Shown one piece after another: positions 1 to 5,824 of a stretch of DNA of 7,788 bases. Positions within the stretch are counted from its first letter, which is position 1; each line of letters starts with the position of its first letter. Below the pieces are notes generated by a model. That model saw nothing but the letters and a program-made list of their open reading frames with translations. It was not told the DNA's origin and did not search any database. The position numbers and the translations under genes were made by a program. Where the stretch lies: NCBI GenBank assembly GCA_016292295.1, contig JADNEJ010000613.1, positions 1-7,788 on the forward strand. The letters are read 5' to 3'. Source of the DNA: Candidatus Thiodictyon intracellulare (GTDB lineage Bacteria > Pseudomonadota > Gammaproteobacteria > Chromatiales > Chromatiaceae).

Positions 1-94
1 CTGGCCGCGACGAGCGGCCGCCGCAACTCCCTGCTCAGCGCACGCGTCGGCACCGCCGTGGCGTCACGCGCCGGGCCTTCACCCGACTGCAAAA

Positions 95-637
95 ATGGCC
101 AAAGTCGAGCTGTTTTACCACCCCGAGATGGTCGAGGGCCTGCTACGCGACTTCGTGCAAGAGGACTGGCTGGCGCTGATCGACTTCACCACGCTGGAGA
201 AATAGGGCGGCAGCTATGTCACCGACGATCTGCGCGAGCGCGAGGATAACATCATCTGGTGCTCTACAACGGCAGTGGGCAGTGGACGGTGGACGGCCGC
301 ACGTGACATCGCCGAACTGATCGTCCCGCTGCCCAACGCCCTGGCGCGCTACCGGCCCCAACACCGCTATCATCTGATCGAGGAGGGCCGCATTGGGGAG
401 CAAACCCTGGAGCAGGCAACCAGTGTGGCGGCCGAGCTGGTGCGACTGGAAACACTGGCCGCCGAGGGTCCGGCGGCGCTCCGCCCGATCCTGCGCCGGC
501 TCAGTGCCCGCTTGCAGGGCCCGCGCTACGCCAGTCTGCGGCGGGCGCTGACGATCTGGTTTGCGCGGATCTTGCTACGGTGGCTGCTGCCGTACAAAAA
601 TCTTCCGTAATTGAAAGACTTAGAGGATATCGAGACA
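95..637 (+). pseudogene. Decayed Rpn/YhgA-like PD-(D/E)XK nuclease (putative transposase) gene
   Basis: Reading from the ATG at 95 gives a peptide with LFYHPEMVEGLLRDF and EDWLALIDFTTLEK, the N-terminal signature of the Rpn recombination-promoting nuclease family (PF04754). Three lesions follow. An amber codon lies at 203-205, where the family continues without a break into GGSYVTDDLRERE. A deletion near 258 joins IIW directly to LYNG; from memory of the family, about 50-70 residues are lost, including the strand carrying the catalytic acidic residues. A 7-bp tandem duplication at 282-295 then shifts the frame back. Downstream the original frame reads WTAARDIAELI, LARYRPQHRY and RRALTIWFARILL, typical of the C-terminal half. 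A TAA at 608-610 interrupts it before LKDLEDIE, after which similarity fades. The true N-terminus may lie slightly upstream. Intact members are thought to nick DNA and promote RecA-independent recombination; this copy cannot. Family assignment is by recognition, not by search. Confidence 0.8.
282..295 (+). repeat. 7-bp tandem duplication causing a frameshift
   Basis: GTGGACG occurs twice back to back (282-288 and 289-295). Removing one copy makes the frame read GSGQWTAARDIAEL, the expected Rpn-family sequence, directly after LYNG. The duplication is therefore a secondary mutation within the nuclease pseudogene. It fits replication slippage. Confidence 0.75.
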
Positions 638-746
638 GGTCGAGACGATGCTTTTCGACTGCTGCCCGGGGCCGCGTCCGGCTGCCCCGCGGAGCTAGGG
701 GTGACCGGTTGGAAATCACTCGTGCTCTGACTCAGCCCGCGAACAA

Positions 747-771
747 GCCTGCGCCGCGCCGCGGCGCAGGC
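747..771. repeat. Perfect 12-bp palindrome with one central base
   Basis: GCCTGCGCCGCG (747-758) and its exact reverse complement (760-771) flank a single base. It lies in the last codons of the metallophosphoesterase remnant (minus-strand LRRGAAQA). No T-run follows on either strand, so it is not a classical intrinsic terminator. It may have been a 3'-end hairpin of that gene, or simply GC-rich sequence. Confidence 0.4.
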
Positions 772-1024
772 AATGAATGGTGACCTCCAGCAAGCAGTTG
801 AAACGGGCCGCGATGATGCTGCTGCCAGCCCCGTGCGAGATGTAGCCCTGCATCTGGCGCCACCGCCAAGCGCCGGCGCGCACGCGGTGGGGGGCGCGGG
901 AGTGGCCGATCAGGGCGATCCCGTCTGGCAGACAGATCTGGCCGCCGCGGGTATGGCCGCAGAGCATGAGGGCGAACTCCAGGCTGGCCGCCGCGCGAAA
1001 TGGCTCCGGTGCATGGGCCAGCAG

Positions 1025-1148
1025 GGCCTTGATCACAAATCCGCTCAAGGCCGGCCGGCCCATGTGGGTTTGTGCGCGCAAGACCATGTTCTGAAATGGA
1101 GCGGCGACGCCGGGACTGAACAAGGGGGGCGGAATTGTGATCAAGGCC
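1025..1148. mobile_element. 124-bp MITE with 20-bp inverted repeats and 9-bp target duplication
   Basis: The left end (1025-1044) begins GGCCTTGATCACAAATCC. The right end (1129-1148) is its reverse complement over 20 bp with one mismatch. Immediately outside lie two identical 9-bp copies of GGCCAGCAG (1016-1024 and 1149-1157), a perfect target-site duplication. The interior is about 84 bp with no plausible transposase, so the element is non-autonomous. It sits within the metallophosphoesterase coding sequence, and precise removal restores that frame, which independently confirms both borders. A 9-bp duplication and ends starting GGC-TTG recall the IS903 group of the IS5 family; that parentage is an inference from memory. 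The element most likely moves, or moved, in trans with a full-length relative elsewhere in the genome. Confidence 0.88.
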
Positions 1149-1358
1149 GGCCAGCAGGATCGCGGGGGCCGCGGGCGGGATGGCCGCGGCGGCGGCCTCC
1201 AGGTTGTGGGTGCGGTAGCGGTTGGGGTCGTCGATCCCGGCGAGAAAGATCCACTCGATGGCCAGGGACTCGTTCATCAGCAGCCGGATGCCCATGGACT
1301 CGATCTGCGGGAACTACTGCTCTGTTCATGGCGCTGAGTCCTGGTGTGGAGTCGGTGT

Positions 1359-1387
1359 TTGTCATGATGGGTCCATTTTGTTACTCT
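1359..1387 (+). promoter_or_regulatory. Candidate sigma-70 promoter for the SRP RNA
   Basis: TTGTCA (1359-1364, five of six matches to the -35 consensus) is followed after exactly 17 bases by TACTCT (1382-1387, three of six matches to the -10). Transcription would begin about 50 bases before the 4.5S RNA, leaving a short 5' leader for processing. The weak -10 keeps this tentative. It also lies just past the truncation point of the metallophosphoesterase remnant. Confidence 0.4.
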
Positions 1388-1443
1388 ACACGTCGGGTTG
1401 CGGCCCTGATCCCTGCGGTCGATGCCGTTGGCCCGTTCTCAAT

Positions 1444-1558
1444 GGTGGTCGGCGTCGGTCCCCCCGCGACGCAAAGCCGTGAACCCGGTCAGGCCCGGAA
1501 GGGAGCAGCCGCAGCGGTGGAAGCGGGCGCCGGGGTGTGGCTGACGCAGGCCGCCACC
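1444..1558 (+). ncRNA. ffs: 4.5S signal recognition particle RNA
   Basis: The segment GGTCAGGCCCGGAAGGGAGC followed by AGCC (1487-1510) is the conserved SRP domain IV hairpin with its GGAA tetraloop and asymmetric internal loop, the binding site for the Ffh M domain. The ends pair to close the rod: GGTGG (1444-1448) with CCACC (1554-1558), then GCGTC with GACGC further in. The roughly 115-nt length fits the short bacterial 4.5S form without an Alu domain. The RNA assembles with Ffh and FtsY to deliver nascent membrane proteins to the translocon. Its place immediately upstream of dnaX on the same strand is a common bacterial arrangement. Exact ends are set by pairing and may be off by a few bases. 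No strong U-tract terminator follows. Confidence 0.92.
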
Positions 1559-1744
1559 CCCTTTGCCGGGCGGTGCAGGTTCCCTGGACGCCCAATCTAC
1601 TCATCGAAATCGATAAATTCAGGTCTCTCTTGGCCTCCAGTCACGCTCGTTCGCTGCCCGCACGATACCTGCCGAGGCCGCATCGGTTACACTGCCCGCC
1701 ACCATAGCGCCGCACGGCGGCCCCCTAGCCTGGCATCCTCGCGC

Positions 1745-3445
1745 ATGACCTATCAGGTGCTCGCCCGCAAATGGCGCCCCAAGTCGTTCGCCGACATGGT
1801 GGGGCAGCAGCATGTGGTGCGTGCGCTCAGCAACGCCCTGGACCGGGATCAACTCCATCACGCCTACCTCTTCACCGGCACCCGCGGGGTCGGTAAGACG
1901 ACGCTTGCGCGAATCCTGTCCAAGGCTCTGAACTGCGAGCAGGGCGTGAGTTCCACCCCATGTGGGGTCTGTTTCGCCTGTCGGGAAATCGACGCGGGGC
2001 GCTTCGTCGACCTGTTGGAGGTGGACGCGGCCTCCCGCACCAAAGTGGATCAGACCCGGGAACTGCTGGATAACGTCCCCTATGCCCCGGCCTGCGGTCG
2101 CTTCAAGGTGTACCTCATCGACGAGGTGCATATGTTCTCCAATAATAGCTTCAACGCGTTGCTGAAGACCCTGGAGGAGCCGCCGCCTCATGTGAAGTTC
2201 CTGCTCGCCACCACCGACCCGCAGAAGGTACCGATGACGGTCCTGTCGCGCTGCCTCCAGTTTAATTTGCGGCGCCTGCTGCCCGAGGAGATTCGCGAGC
2301 GCCTGCGCTTCGTGCTGGAGACCGAGGGCCTGCCCTTTGATCCAGCCGCACTGGCCCTGCTCGCCCGTGCGGCGGATGGGAGTATGCGCGACGGGCTCAG
2401 TCTACTCGACCAGGCGATTGCCTACGGGGCTGGCCGGGTGGCCGAGTCCGAGGTGCGGACCATGCTCGGCACCGTGGGCGCGGATCTGACCTTTAACCTG
2501 GTGGAGGCCCTGGCCGACGCCGACGGGGCACGGCTGCTGATCGAGGTCGAGCGAGCCAGCGCCTTCACCCCCGACTTCGGCGAACTGCTGCGCGAGTTGA
2601 TCGGCCTGCTGCACCGTTTAGCCTTGTTCCAGCAGGTGCCCCAGACGCTCGCGGCCGACGACCCGGAACGCGCGCGTCTCGCGGCCCTGGCCGGACGGAT
2701 CGGCGCGGCGGACCTCCAGCTCTATTACCAGGTCGCGCTCACCGGTCAGGCGGACCTGGCCCTGGCCCCGGACCCGCGCGCCGGGTTGGAGATGGTCCTG
2801 CTGCGCGCCCTGGCCTTTCGGCCCGAAGAGGGCGCCGCGGGTGCGGGAAGGCCTGCAGCGGCCGGGGCGCTCCGCCTGGGCGATACGCCGGCGGTGCCGG
2901 GCCGGGGCGCGCGCTCGGCCACGGCCGCGCTGGCCGCCACGACGGGCGGCGGCAGCGAGTCAGGTGCGCCGTCGGTCCCGGCCGAGACCCGGGAGCCGGG
3001 CCGACCCCTGCTGCCCCCACCGCCGAAGCGGGGCCTTGAATCGGCTCCATCCGTGCAGTTGACCAACACGGCCGACTGGCATCAGTTGGTGGACCGGCTG
3101 GGGGTTGGCGGCATCGCCAGCCAACTCGCCCACCACTGTGGATTCATCGGTCTGGGCGAGGGTCGCTTGACCCTGAGCCTGGACCCGGGGGCGGAGCAGT
3201 TGCGCTCCGCGGGGACCGAGGAGCGCCTGCGTGCCGCCCTGGAGGCTGCCCTGGGCGGCCCCCTGCGGTTGGAGATCCGCATCGCCTGTCCGCAGCAGGA
3301 GACCCCGGCGCAACGGCGCACCCGGGAGCAGGATGCACGTGCGCAGGCCGCGCAGGACACCCTGGCGGCCGACCCCGTGGCCCGGCGCCTGCGCGATCAA
3401 TTCGACGGTCAGTGGGTCCCGGGCAGTATCGAGCCCCTGGACTGA
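1745..3445 (+). CDS. dnaX: DNA polymerase III subunit tau (clamp-loader ATPase)
   Basis: The 566-residue product starts MTYQVLARKWRPKSFADMVG, the classic DnaX N-terminus, which fixes the ATG at 1745 despite no clear Shine-Dalgarno sequence and an open frame far upstream. The AAA+ module shows Walker A GTRGVGKT (45-52), a four-cysteine zinc site (C64, C73, C76, C79), Walker B LIDEVH (124-129), the SRC arginine finger (168-170) and sensor 2 GSMRD (212-216). A proline/alanine/glycine-rich linker (about 365-435) leads to a C-terminal domain beginning near WHQLVDRLGVGGIASQLA, as in tau domain V, which contacts the polymerase alpha subunit. DnaX oligomers with delta and delta' load the beta sliding clamp and hold the replisome together. 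It is shorter than E. coli tau (643 residues). I see no E. coli-type A-AAA-AAG slippery site, so a separate gamma form is not obvious. A TACACT at 1688-1693 could be a weak -10. Confidence 0.97.
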   Translation: MTYQVLARKWRPKSFADMVGQQHVVRALSNALDRDQLHHAYLFTGTRGVGKTTLARILSKALNCEQGVSSTPCGVCFACREIDAGRFVDLLEVDAASRTKVDQTRELLDNVPYAPACGRFKVYLIDEVHMFSNNSFNALLKTLEEPPPHVKFLLATTDPQKVPMTVLSRCLQFNLRRLLPEEIRERLRFVLETEGLPFDPAALALLARAADGSMRDGLSLLDQAIAYGAGRVAESEVRTMLGTVGADLTFNLVEALADADGARLLIEVERASAFTPDFGELLRELIGLLHRLALFQQVPQTLAADDPERARLAALAGRIGAADLQLYYQVALTGQADLALAPDPRAGLEMVLLRALAFRPEEGAAGAGRPAAAGALRLGDTPAVPGRGARSATAALAATTGGGSESGAPSVPAETREPGRPLLPPPPKRGLESAPSVQLTNTADWHQLVDRLGVGGIASQLAHHCGFIGLGEGRLTLSLDPGAEQLRSAGTEERLRAALEAALGGPLRLEIRIACPQQETPAQRRTREQDARAQAAQDTLAADPVARRLRDQFDGQWVPGSIEPLD

Positions 3446-3467
3446 CCGTACCCTATCTCGTCAACCC

Positions 3468-3497
3468 GGCCACGGCGGCCGTGCGGCCGCCGTGGCC
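3468..3497 (+). promoter_or_regulatory. 14-bp perfect inverted repeat between dnaX and ybaB
   Basis: GGCCACGGCGGCCG (3468-3481) and its exact reverse complement (3484-3497) are separated by only TG. As RNA this forms a very stable hairpin after the innermost pairs open. It begins 22 bases past the dnaX stop and ends 5 bases before the ybaB Shine-Dalgarno GGAGG. There is no T-run downstream, so it is unlikely to be a full intrinsic terminator. It could attenuate, protect the dnaX message 3' end, tune ybaB translation, or be a protein-binding dyad. Confidence 0.6.
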
Positions 3498-3502
3498 AAC
3501 CT

Positions 3503-3507
3503 GGAGG
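3503..3507 (+). promoter_or_regulatory. Ribosome-binding site deciding the ybaB start
   Basis: GGAGG lies 9 bases before a GTG at 3517. Together with the homology start (KGGISDLLKKAQ), this supports GTG as the initiation codon over the upstream in-frame ATG at 3412, which lies inside dnaX. Confidence 0.7.
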
Positions 3508-3516
3508 CAATGTATT

Positions 3517-3840
3517 GTGAAAGGTGGAATCAGCGATCTGTTGAAGAAGGCGCAAAGGATGCAGGAGGACATGAAGAACGCTCAAGAGCGACTCGCTCAG
3601 GAAGAGGTCGTGAGTGAGTCCGGCGGCGGCATGGTGAAGATCACCATGAACGGCCAGCACCTGGTCAAGCGGGTGGAACTCGATCCCACCCTGCTGGGGG
3701 ATGACAAGGACATGCTGGAGGACCTGCTGGCCGCCGCCTTCAATGGCGCCAGCCAGCGCGTGGCCGAAAAGGCGAAGGAAAATATGGCCGAGCTGACCGC
3801 GGGCCTGCCGTTGCCCCCCGGCTTCAAGTTCCCGTTCTAG
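3517..3840 (+). CDS. ybaB: YbaB/EbfC family nucleoid-associated protein
   Basis: The 107-residue protein is close in length to E. coli YbaB (109). It has the family layout: an N-terminal amphipathic helix (LLKKAQRMQEDMKNAQERLAQ, about 7-27), a central beta segment with SESGGGMVKITMNGQ, then VELDPTLLGDDKDMLEDLLAAAFN and the hallmark C-terminal LPPGFKFPF. Family members are dimeric, bind DNA with little specificity and are counted as nucleoid-associated proteins. The exact cellular role is unsettled, though conserved linkage to dnaX and recR suggests a link to replication or repair. It starts with GTG preceded by a good GGAGG. It is probably cotranscribed with dnaX (71-base gap containing a strong hairpin) and with recR 27 bases downstream. 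Confidence 0.95.
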   Translation: MKGGISDLLKKAQRMQEDMKNAQERLAQEEVVSESGGGMVKITMNGQHLVKRVELDPTLLGDDKDMLEDLLAAAFNGASQRVAEKAKENMAELTAGLPLPPGFKFPF

Positions 3841-3867
3841 CGGCTGCCTTGCCGATCGGCGTCACCC

Positions 3868-4464
3868 ATGGCCCAGCGCACCCTGCTCAATCAGTTGATA
3901 GAAGCCCTGCGCTGTTTGCCTGGGGTTGGCCCCAAGTCTGCGCAGCGTATCGCCTTTTACCTGTTGGAGCGGGACCGTGAGGGCGGCAATCGGTTGGCGC
4001 GGGTGATGGCGGAGGCCATGACCCGCATCCGCCGCTGCGGCCGTTGCCGGACCCTGAGCGAGCATGAGCTGTGCGGACTCTGCGTCAATCCCAACCGGGA
4101 TCCCGGCCTGCTGTGCGTCGTGGAGCAGCCCTCGGAGATCGTGGCTATCGAGCATGCCACCGACTACCGCGGGCAGTATTTCGTGCTCGGCGGGCGGCTC
4201 TCCCCCCTGGACGGCATCGGTCCCGAAGACCTAGGGCTGGGGCTCTTGGAAGAGCGCCTGCGCGAGGGCCTGGTCACCGAGGTAATCCTCGCCATCAGCC
4301 CGACCGTGGAGGGCAGTGTCACCGCACAATATGTCGCCGAGTGTGCCGCGGAGGGCAACATCAAGGTGACCCGCATCGCCCACGGCGTTCCCTTGGGCGG
4401 CGAACTGGAGTACGTCGACGGCGGCACCCTAGCCCTGGCCTTCACCGGCCGGCGCGCCCTGTGA
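3868..4464 (+). CDS. recR: Recombination mediator protein RecR
   Basis: The 198-residue product matches RecR along its full length (E. coli 201). The N-terminal helix-hairpin-helix reads [11 protein letters not shown] (17-27). A zinc finger has cysteines at 57, 60, 69 and 72 (CGRC...CGLC). The Toprim domain begins at [10 protein letters not shown] (82-91), with [19 protein letters not shown] and the C-terminal [20 protein letters not shown]. RecR forms a ring-like clamp and, with RecO or RecF, helps RecA displace SSB on gapped DNA. The ATG at 3868 is set by homology; no clear Shine-Dalgarno precedes it, so translational coupling to ybaB is plausible. It closes the dnaX-ybaB-recR cluster. Confidence 0.97.
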   Translation: MAQRTLLNQLIEALRCLPGVGPKSAQRIAFYLLERDREGGNRLARVMAEAMTRIRRCGRCRTLSEHELCGLCVNPNRDPGLLCVVEQPSEIVAIEHATDYRGQYFVLGGRLSPLDGIGPEDLGLGLLEERLREGLVTEVILAISPTVEGSVTAQYVAECAAEGNIKVTRIAHGVPLGGELEYVDGGTLALAFTGRRAL

Positions 4465-4511
4465 TGTACTCCAACCACCAGTCACTGACCACTGATCCCT
4501 AACCACAGCCC

Positions 4512-5027
4512 ATGACTGATACCATCTTCGGCAAGATTGCGCGGGGCGAGATTCCGACGGACCTAGTCTATGAGGACGTCCTCGCCTTCCGTGACTTGAG
4601 CCCCGAGGCGCCGGTCCACCTGCTCGTGATCCCGTGCAAGCCCATCCCGACCCTCAATGACGCCCAGCCCGAGGACGCGCAATTGCTCGGTCGGCTGCTG
4701 CTGGCCGCGGCCAAGGTAGCGCGGGTCGCCGGGATTGCCGAGAGCGGCTATCGCGCGGTCCTCAATTGCAACGTCGGCGGGAGCGGCAAGGTCGTGTTTC
4801 ACCTACACCAGGGTGCCGAGCGGGCAGGGGAGCCACTGTCGCAGCGGTCGCTGGGGACACCGATGACCCACGCAGGCGCCGGGCATCGAATCGCGCCGGT
4901 GAGCCGCGGCGTCGCACCGGGCCCGCGGTCGCGGGTTCGGCAGCGCCGGACGCAGAACCTGACAGCAGCCAACCAGACAGGAGGGCTAGGGGGTTTCAGA
5001 CTCCCGCACCAAGACCAATGGCAGTAA
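4512..5027 (+). pseudogene. HIT-family (HinT-like) purine nucleoside phosphoramidase gene with replaced 3' end
   Basis: The first 99 residues are a clear histidine-triad protein: TIFGKIARGEIPTDLVYED, LAFRDLSPEAPVHLLVIP, IPTLND and GYRAVLNCN. HinT proteins hydrolyse AMP-lysine and similar phosphoramidates with the motif H-x-H-x-H-x-x. Here VVFHLH (H97, H99) is followed at base 4809 by QGAERAGEPL instead of LH plus the usual LGGRPLG tail. The third histidine and the C-terminal strand are gone, and 72 unrelated, low-complexity residues follow to a stop at 5025-5027, overlapping the minC start by 10 bases. Two or three residues also seem missing in the YED-LAFRD hairpin, and NVGGSGKVV looks one residue too long. 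Loss of function is very likely, but a translated product cannot be excluded. The ATG at 4512 agrees with the family; no ribosome-binding site is evident. Confidence 0.7.
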
Positions 5028-5041
5028 ATTCCAGACCCCCA
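4986..5041. repeat. Candidate REP-like interspersed repeat overlapping the minC start
   Basis: GGGGGT (4989-4994) and ACCCCC (5035-5040) are complementary ends of a 52-base unit. The unit also contains two similar direct motifs, TTTCAGACTCCC (4994-5005) and TTCCAGACCCCC (5029-5040), matching at 10 of 12 bases. Strings of the kind AATTCCAGACCCC recall intergenic REP-type repeats linked to IS200-like (RAYT) transposases; that resemblance is from memory and unverified. The minC ATG at 5018 lies inside the unit. Confidence 0.35.
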
Positions 5042-5761
5042 GCGGGCGAGGCGCCCCCCGCATTCGAGATCAAGGCGGCCGGTTTCACCCTGCCCATCAT
5101 CCGCCTGTTGAACGGCGACATGGAGGCGGTGGCCGAGCAGATCGGGGCCAAGGTGGAGCAGGCACCCGATTTTTTTCACAACACCCCGGTGGTGATCGAC
5201 CTCGGGGCCTTTCCGGAGTGGGCGGGGGAGGTCGAGTTTCCACTGCTGGTGGGCCTGCTGCGCGGCTACGGGATGATCCCCTTCGGCGTGCGCGGCGGAA
5301 GCAAGTCACAACACGCCGCGGCGGAGGCGATGGATCTGGCCGTCCTTGGAGAGGCCTATTCGCGCGCCGCCAAGGCCGCGCAGTCCGCAGCGCCGAGCTG
5401 CGTAAGTGCGCCCGAGGCGGGCCGTGGTCCCGTGCCGACCTTTACCATGGTGACCAGACCGGTGCGCTCCGGACAGTTGATCTATGCGGCCGGCAGTGAT
5501 CTGTCGGTGATCGCGCCCGTGAGTTCCGGCGCGGAACTCAAGGCCGACGGCAATATCCACGTCTACGGCGTCCTGCGCGGACGCGCCCAGGCGGGCCACC
5601 GGGGTAACACCGAGGCACGCATCTTCTGTCAAGACCTGCAGGCCGAACTAGTCTCGGTCGCCGGGCACTACCGGGTCGCCGAGAACATCCCGGCAGACCT
5701 GCGAGGGGTGTCGGTGCAGGTCTATCTGGACCAGAAGATCCTACGGATAGAAAAAATTTGA
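5018..5761 (+). CDS. minC: Septum site-determining protein MinC
   Basis: The 247-residue product is the FtsZ inhibitor of the Min system (E. coli 231). The N-terminal domain (about 16-110, FEIKAAGFTLPIIRLL through TPVVIDLGAF) is the part that antagonises FtsZ polymers. An alanine/proline-rich linker (111-142) follows. The C-terminal beta-helix domain (143-247) holds TRPVRSGQLIYA, the signature ADGNIHVYGVLRGRAQAG and IFCQDLQAELVSVAGHY, and mediates dimerisation and MinD binding. The ATG at 5018 is the only ATG, GTG or TTG between the upstream open frame and the conserved FEIK block. It has no Shine-Dalgarno sequence and lies within a candidate repeat, so the first dozen residues may come from acquired DNA. 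It is first of minCDE, 63 bases before minD. Confidence 0.95.
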   Translation: MAVNSRPPAGEAPPAFEIKAAGFTLPIIRLLNGDMEAVAEQIGAKVEQAPDFFHNTPVVIDLGAFPEWAGEVEFPLLVGLLRGYGMIPFGVRGGSKSQHAAAEAMDLAVLGEAYSRAAKAAQSAAPSCVSAPEAGRGPVPTFTMVTRPVRSGQLIYAAGSDLSVIAPVSSGAELKADGNIHVYGVLRGRAQAGHRGNTEARIFCQDLQAELVSVAGHYRVAENIPADLRGVSVQVYLDQKILRIEKI

Positions 5762-5810
5762 CGCATCAACGGCGGGGCCATGGTGCCCCGTCGGTGCCGG
5801 CATACCCAAG

Positions 5811-5816
5811 AGGAGG
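5811..5816 (+). promoter_or_regulatory. Ribosome-binding site deciding the minD TTG start
   Basis: AGGAGG sits 8 bases before a TTG at 5825. It supports TTG initiation over the in-frame ATG at 5780, which would add 15 residues absent from MinD proteins and would start inside a small hairpin (stem CGGGGC 5773-5778 with GCCCCG 5785-5790). Confidence 0.8.
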
Positions 5817-5824
5817 GTCGTAAC

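Larger units (their letters stand above)
716..1313 (-). pseudogene. 3' remnant of a calcineurin-like metallophosphoesterase gene, interrupted by a MITE
   Basis: Reading leftward from 1313, the minus strand encodes MGIRLLMNESLAIE, then LAGIDDPNRYRTHNLEAAAAAIPP and AILLA, and stops matching at the insertion at 1148. Beyond the inserted element, in another frame, it resumes with LLAHAPEPFRAAASLEFALML, then CGHTRGGQICLP, GAWRWRQMQGYISHGAGSS and RFNCLLEVTIHCLRRG, ending at the stop 716-718. Deleting the 124-bp element plus one 9-bp target copy restores PAILLAHAPEPF in a single frame. These blocks are the C-terminal half of membrane-type metallophosphoesterases related to YkuE. The N-terminal half, with the first metal-binding motifs, is absent, and an amber codon lies at 1314-1316. 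The metal-binding GHTHGG motif reads GHTRGG (941-958), so one ligand histidine is lost. The gene is dead by truncation, insertion and active-site loss. Confidence 0.8.

Noticed and set aside
1..94. Possible tail of an upstream gene
   Set aside because: All frames are GC-rich and without recognisable protein similarity; a small GGCCGC/GCGGCC hairpin (3-19) is not meaningful by itself.
275..610. A separate 111-residue protein
   Set aside because: It is the out-of-context C-terminal half of the Rpn-family pseudogene, reopened by a compensating 7-bp duplication.
773..1744. In-frame 324-codon N-terminal extension of dnaX (an 890-codon open frame from 773)
   Set aside because: The extension runs through the MITE, antisense to the metallophosphoesterase remnant, and across the SRP RNA. 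DnaX homology begins exactly at MTYQVLARKWRP (1745). High GC keeps the frame open by chance.
3851..3860. Palindrome GCCGATCGGC before recR
   Set aside because: A 10-bp palindrome is expected often in sequence of this GC content, and nothing else supports an operator.
4465..4511. Short imperfect repeats (CCACCAGTCACTGACCACTGATCC) between recR and the HIT gene
   Set aside because: Only two or three loose copies in under 50 bases; too short and irregular to call a repeat element or regulatory site.
4766..5017. 84-residue N-terminal extension of MinC
   Set aside because: It overlaps the HIT gene in another frame, is low-complexity arginine/alanine/proline sequence, and has no counterpart in MinC proteins.
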